This document shows positions 8,445 to 11,630 of a DNA stretch of 11,630 nucleotides, piece after piece. Made by a program: the position numbers and the translations under genes. Numbering within the stretch: the first letter of the stretch is position 1; each line of letters opens with the position of its first letter. Source of the stretch: Deltaproteobacteria bacterium (GTDB taxonomy: Bacteria; Desulfobacterota; Syntrophia; Syntrophales; UBA2210); NCBI GenBank assembly GCA_030603465.1, contig JAUVXT010000059.1, positions 1-11,630 of the forward strand, read 5' to 3'. Under the pieces are notes generated by a model. That model was given only the letters and a program-made list of their open reading frames with translations, was not told the origin of the DNA and made no database searches.

Positions 8445-9644
8445 TTAACTCCTCATTTCGGTGGAACTCTTGATACAACTTATCAAAATCAGAGCAGCGA
8501 CTGCCATGATAATATCTATTGAAAATGCATAATTGTACATACCCGTCACGTCCCTGGTAATGCCCGATATCCAGTGAGTCATTATCGCGCCCAGTCCATA
8601 AAAAGGCGTCCAGGCGCCGTAGACAGGGAACGCAGCTCCCTGAAAAATCGCCGCCCAGCCAACACACATGTAGAGCAGGTACCATGCGCTTCCAGAATAG
8701 AGTATCCCCGCCAGTGAAAGTGCAATCATCGTGTTCAATATAATAATAGTCTTTTTCCGCCCCAGGTAGTCCGACAATGGGAGTATTATCAACACCCCGG
8801 CGATCTGACCGAAGCCGTGTATGGTGGCCAAAAAACTCGATTTCTCCAGAGACAGTCCCAACTGGTATCTCGCATAGTCAACCATGAAAGTCATGGTTCC
8901 ATAAATGGCATAAGAGATTGCGAAATATGACAACCCGATTATCCAGAAATTTCTACTTTTAAAAATGGTTATCAGTCGAACAGGTCCATCAGAATTTCTC
9001 ACAGTCCCTTTTCTTTTCTCTCCAACAGAACCGTGTCCCCAGGGCTGGTACCCTGATGCTTCGGGATCACTTTTTAAGAGAAAGTAATTCGCAAAGATCA
9101 TAACGAACGCCATGCCACCCAGCAGATACCAGCTTAACCGCCAGTTGTAATTTCTCACAATCCACGGGAAAACGACCCCCATTGCCGCAAAGCCCAAACC
9201 ATATCCCGTAGAAAGAATACCGAGCGCCAGTCCTCTCCGGTGGAAGGCAAACCATCTCTGAACCAGTGTAATGACAGGTGTCCACATTCCGGTAGCACCC
9301 ATCCCGGCAATCCCGAAAAAAAGACTGGCCGTCAACAGATTCCCGGCAGTTCCCATCAGTCCGACGCCGATACACAAAAAAATACAACACACGGTGATGA
9401 CCTTCCGGCCACCAAATTTATCGGTAAAATAACCGGCAAAGGGCGCCAATATGATGTACGTAAAAAGATAGGCATTGTAGATAGTCCCTCCCGCGGTTCT
9501 TCCGAGGTTCAAATCCCGTATCATTTCCGGAAGAACGACGCCATAACCGAGGCGAACGGAATAACTCATAAACAGATTAAAGAAACAGACACCGAGAATG
9601 ATCCAGGCCCAGTGCAGATAATTCTTCCTTCTCATAATATACAT
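8445..9644 (-). CDS. Major facilitator superfamily (MFS) transporter, probable organic-anion carrier, with a shortened TM10-TM11 connection
   Basis: This is an inner-membrane secondary transporter of 399 residues with hydrophobic stretches fitting 12 helices. The MFS signature between TM2 and TM3 is clear: GYFTDKFGGRK at 71-81, with D75 and R80. A weaker counterpart, SDYLGRKK, lies between TM8 and TM9, and the charged central loop is at about 190-225. General resemblance is to monocarboxylate/oxalate-type carriers; the substrate cannot be read from the sequence. One oddity: TM10 ends FPVYG (339-343) and runs at once into AWTPFYGLG (344-352). Relatives, as I recall them, have about 20 residues here with a GDYFP..VMGTVIG pattern, so an in-frame deletion is likely and activity is doubtful. 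GGGGAGAAGAG at 9651-9661 precedes the ATG at 9644, supporting that start over the in-frame ATG three codons later. The gene is divergent from the AOR gene, which hints at, but does not show, a shared pathway. Confidence 0.9.
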   Translation of the reverse strand: MYIMRRKNYLHWAWIILGVCFFNLFMSYSVRLGYGVVLPEMIRDLNLGRTAGGTIYNAYLFTYIILAPFAGYFTDKFGGRKVITVCCIFLCIGVGLMGTAGNLLTASLFFGIAGMGATGMWTPVITLVQRWFAFHRRGLALGILSTGYGLGFAAMGVVFPWIVRNYNWRLSWYLLGGMAFVMIFANYFLLKSDPEASGYQPWGHGSVGEKRKGTVRNSDGPVRLITIFKSRNFWIIGLSYFAISYAIYGTMTFMVDYARYQLGLSLEKSSFLATIHGFGQIAGVLIILPLSDYLGRKKTIIILNTMIALSLAGILYSGSAWYLLYMCVGWAAIFQGAAFPVYGAWTPFYGLGAIMTHWISGITRDVTGMYNYAFSIDIIMAVAALILISCIKSSTEMRS

Positions 9645-10053
9645 CGAATGCTCTTCTCCCCATAGAACCCTGTGACCGAATAGCGAAATTTTATCTATAC
9701 CTTAAACTTTCGTGACTTCCCCACATAGCGATTCCTTTGTCATATTCAGTTTCACACCGCTTCCCTTATCTGCAAACCGCATTTTTGTAAAGGATGAAAC
9801 GGGGGCAATGGATTAAACAGGATGTTTTCGAATCATTAATGACACAAATACCTTGGATATCAGGCCCATCAATAATCCAAGCGGTGACAGGTCCGATGAG
9901 ACTGGTCGCTTCTCATGCTTGTTCACCGGTCATTCTGTCATCTTTCATTCTACCTGAAGAAGCAAACCGGAGATTTTATGGCATAAAAGGACAGATTTAC
10001 CGTGCTGAATCAAGAAATTATGGAATTTTGAAAACTTACTATATGGATTTTTC
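9645..10053. other. Long intergenic region between divergent MFS and AOR-family genes
   Basis: No convincing gene lies here. An 87-codon open frame from ATG at 9794 to 10057 on the + strand has no well-spaced ribosome binding site (AAAGG abuts the ATG), resembles nothing I know, and runs into the -35 box of the AOR promoter. The region is AT-rich and probably holds the MFS promoter on the - strand and operators for both genes, but I cannot place a good -10/-35 pair for the MFS gene. Confidence 0.5.
9852..9881. repeat. Inverted repeat, possible operator
   Basis: CTTGGAT at 9852-9858 and ATCCAAG at 9875-9881 are perfect inverted copies separated by 16 bases. The half-site spacing of 23 bases, about two helical turns, would suit a dimeric regulator in this divergent control region. 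A 7-base repeat can arise by chance, so this is tentative. Confidence 0.25.
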
Positions 10054-10082
10054 TTGACATAAAAACGTCCTGTTCCTATAGT
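10054..10082 (+). promoter_or_regulatory. Sigma-70-type promoter for the AOR-family gene
   Basis: TTGACA (10054-10059), a perfect -35 box, and TATAGT (10077-10082), one mismatch from TATAAT, are separated by exactly 17 bases. Transcription would start near 10088-10090, giving a leader of about 40 bases before the ATG at 10128. No other promoter in the window is this close to consensus. Confidence 0.8.
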
Positions 10083-10114
10083 GCGCAACCAAAAAAGGAG
10101 TTTTTCACAGGGGC

Positions 10115-10121
10115 AGAGGAG
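10115..10121 (+). promoter_or_regulatory. Ribosome binding site of the AOR-family gene
   Basis: AGAGGAG lies 6 bases before the ATG at 10128. It fixes the start there, although the conserved AOR fold begins only at about residue 16 (GYTDRLLKIDL). Confidence 0.8.
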
Positions 10122-10127
10122 CTACAT

Positions 10128-11630
10128 ATGCATATAAATTCAGTTTCATACGAAAAATCGACTGTAAACAAAGGATACACCGATCGCTTGCTCAAGATCG
10201 ATCTTAGCAGCCACACAATATCAGTGGAAGAGATCCCGGATGCCACGCGAGCCATGTTCGTCGGTGGAAGAGGATACTGTTTAAAACTCGTCTTCGATGG
10301 AACCACTGCGGATACGAGATACGATAGCCCTGAAAATGTTCTGGCCCTCGCCGGTGGACCATTTTGCGGAGAAAGCGGATTTGTCGGCACGGGGAAGTTT
10401 ATCGTCGGATCGATCTCACCGCTTACAAAAACATTTTGCGATTCCAATGTGGGCGGTTATTTCTTTCCGCTTGTGAAACATGCCGGATTCGACGCTATTT
10501 CTATCACAGGAAAGTCTGAGCAAGAGGTAATGGTTGTAATAGATGGAGATCGCTGCGAAATTCAGATTGTGGAGGCGCCGGAAACCGAATTCTCCCTACT
10601 GGAAGCCCAGGATTTGATTGACCGGTTCAAGGGTAAAGGCAGGCCGTCCGACGTCGCCTACGTAAGCGCCGGCACTGGCGCCAAGCATACACTCTTTGGA
10701 TGCATCAACAGCGTATACTATGATGCCCAGCGTCACCGCTGTCGCGCCAAACAGGCAGGTAGAGGCGGTTTGAGTACCGTTATGCACGAAAAAGGTCTCA
10801 GGGGCATCGTCGCAAAATGCGATATGTCAAAAGGTATTTCCAACGAACCTGTGGATCGTGAACTCCTGCGCAGTGCTTCTAAAAAACTCCGCAAAGTCAT
10901 CAGTGACGTTGATCCCACTGCCATGAGACTTCGACAGCGCGGAACGACCGCACTGATCGATATGATGAATCCCCATCACCTGCTTCCGGTAAACAACTAT
11001 CAATTCGGTGCAGACGCTCGCGCAAAAGATATATCCTGCACTATCTTTGAAAGCAAAATCTTTCAGCAAAAAAAACCGGACGGTTGTTTCCCGGGTTGTA
11101 CGCTGGGCTGCACCAAGGGATGCGAAGAGTATACCCTTACAACAGGGCCTCACGCAGGCCGGATCGTGGCCGTTGACGGGCCTGAATACGAAACGGCAGC
11201 CGCCGTTACCAACCTCGGAGTTTTTGATATTGACGGCATTCTTGAATACGCATGGTACTGCGACGAATACGGCCTCGATTCGATCAGTGCAGGCGTCGTC
11301 ATGTCCTTTTTCTTTGAAGCCTATGAACGAAAGCTGATAACATCCCAGGATACGGACGGACTGGAGCTTACATGGGGCAATACTGAAACTGTTATGGAAT
11401 TTCTGCACCGCATGGCCGCAGGAAAATCGTCATTTGCACGCGAGGCCGGAAGAGGATTGCGGATTGTGAAGCATTATATCGCCAGCATCGCGGCAACGCG
11501 CAATGGAAAACCCATCGGGGAAGTTCTATCGGAGCTCGAACTTTTTGCCATGGAATGCAAGGGCCTCGAGTTTTCAATGTACGTTACCAAGGAGTCACTG
11601 GCACAGCAGGGGGGGTACGGTTTTGCCCTT
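10128..11630 (+). CDS. Aldehyde ferredoxin oxidoreductase (AOR) family protein, 3'-partial
   Basis: AOR-family enzymes carry a tungsten (or molybdenum) bis-pterin cofactor and a [4Fe-4S] cluster and typically oxidise aldehydes to acids with ferredoxin, or run the reverse; they are cytoplasmic. The frame is open from 10128 to the window edge (501 codons; the family is usually 600-700). The N-terminal domain shows GYTDRLLKIDL (16-26), FVGGRGY (44-50), GTGKFIVGSISPLTK (87-101), and GRGGLSTVMHEKG leading into the middle domain. The cluster site is C320-x3-C324-x3-C328-x3-C332, followed by VDGPEYETAAAV and CDEYGLDSIS, both typical. The last visible segment, KGLEFSMYVTKESLAQQGGYG, is also family-like; the distal cluster cysteine would lie outside the window. 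The first 15 residues extend beyond the usual start. Substrate and physiological role are not determinable here; BamB-like benzoyl-CoA reductase subunits share the fold, but I see no sign of a Bam gene cluster. Confidence 0.92.
   Translation, partial: MHINSVSYEKSTVNKGYTDRLLKIDLSSHTISVEEIPDATRAMFVGGRGYCLKLVFDGTTADTRYDSPENVLALAGGPFCGESGFVGTGKFIVGSISPLTKTFCDSNVGGYFFPLVKHAGFDAISITGKSEQEVMVVIDGDRCEIQIVEAPETEFSLLEAQDLIDRFKGKGRPSDVAYVSAGTGAKHTLFGCINSVYYDAQRHRCRAKQAGRGGLSTVMHEKGLRGIVAKCDMSKGISNEPVDRELLRSASKKLRKVISDVDPTAMRLRQRGTTALIDMMNPHHLLPVNNYQFGADARAKDISCTIFESKIFQQKKPDGCFPGCTLGCTKGCEEYTLTTGPHAGRIVAVDGPEYETAAAVTNLGVFDIDGILEYAWYCDEYGLDSISAGVVMSFFFEAYERKLITSQDTDGLELTWGNTETVMEFLHRMAAGKSSFAREAGRGLRIVKHYIASIAATRNGKPIGEVLSELELFAMECKGLEFSMYVTKESLAQQGGYGFAL

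Noticed and set aside
9794..10057. A possible 87-residue gene upstream of the AOR gene
   Set aside because: It has no properly spaced ribosome binding site, no recognisable sequence, and its end overlaps the strong -35 box of the AOR promoter.
10827..11408. A 193-codon - strand open frame
   Set aside because: It is antisense to the AOR-family gene, whose conserved cysteine cluster and flanking motifs lie here in the + strand frame.
1..11630. CRISPR array, tRNA or rRNA gene, insertion sequence or transposase
   Set aside because: I saw no regularly spaced repeats, no tRNA-like T-loop/acceptor pattern, no rRNA-like sequence and no transposase or terminal inverted repeats.

Overview
The window reads as chromosomal DNA of a Gram-negative anaerobe, most plausibly a deltaproteobacterium (Desulfobacterota or a syntroph). 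The main clue is the aldehyde ferredoxin oxidoreductase (AOR) family gene at the right end, next to an MFS carrier. This placement rests on gene content and general protein resemblance only; there is no rRNA or other marker gene.

Region 1 (1-7066, + strand) is a type I restriction-modification operon: hsdM (5' end outside the window), hsdS, an unrecognised 326-residue gene, and hsdR. All junctions overlap by 1 to 4 bases (ATGA, TAATG, TAATG), so the four genes look translationally coupled. HsdS and HsdR look intact. hsdM is broken: near 745-760 the reading frame jumps from frame 1 to frame 2, and about 45 residues normally found just after the NPPF catalytic region are missing. As written, the locus lacks a working modification subunit, and so probably also restriction, because the type I nuclease assembles on the M2S core. 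The extra gene is AT-rich compared with hsdR and carries a candidate PD-(D/E)xK-like motif. It is the best candidate here for something undescribed.

Region 2 (7067-7293) is a short gap between convergent genes with a perfect GC-rich palindrome, probably a shared terminator.

Region 3 (7294-9644, - strand) holds an MFS transporter followed by a membrane-anchored metallophosphoesterase of the YaeI/YkuE type. The phosphoesterase has a one-base frameshift near its 3' end; the conserved C-terminal tail is present in another frame and runs to 7294. The MFS protein seems to lack the cytoplasmic loop between TM10 and TM11.

Region 4 (9645-11630) has a gap of about 480 bases between divergent genes, with a near-consensus sigma-70 promoter at 10054-10082, then an AOR-family oxidoreductase gene that runs off the right edge. 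Three of the seven genes carry apparent deletions (hsdM, phosphoesterase, MFS). That means either real decay or sequence/assembly error, and it should be settled before any functional claim.
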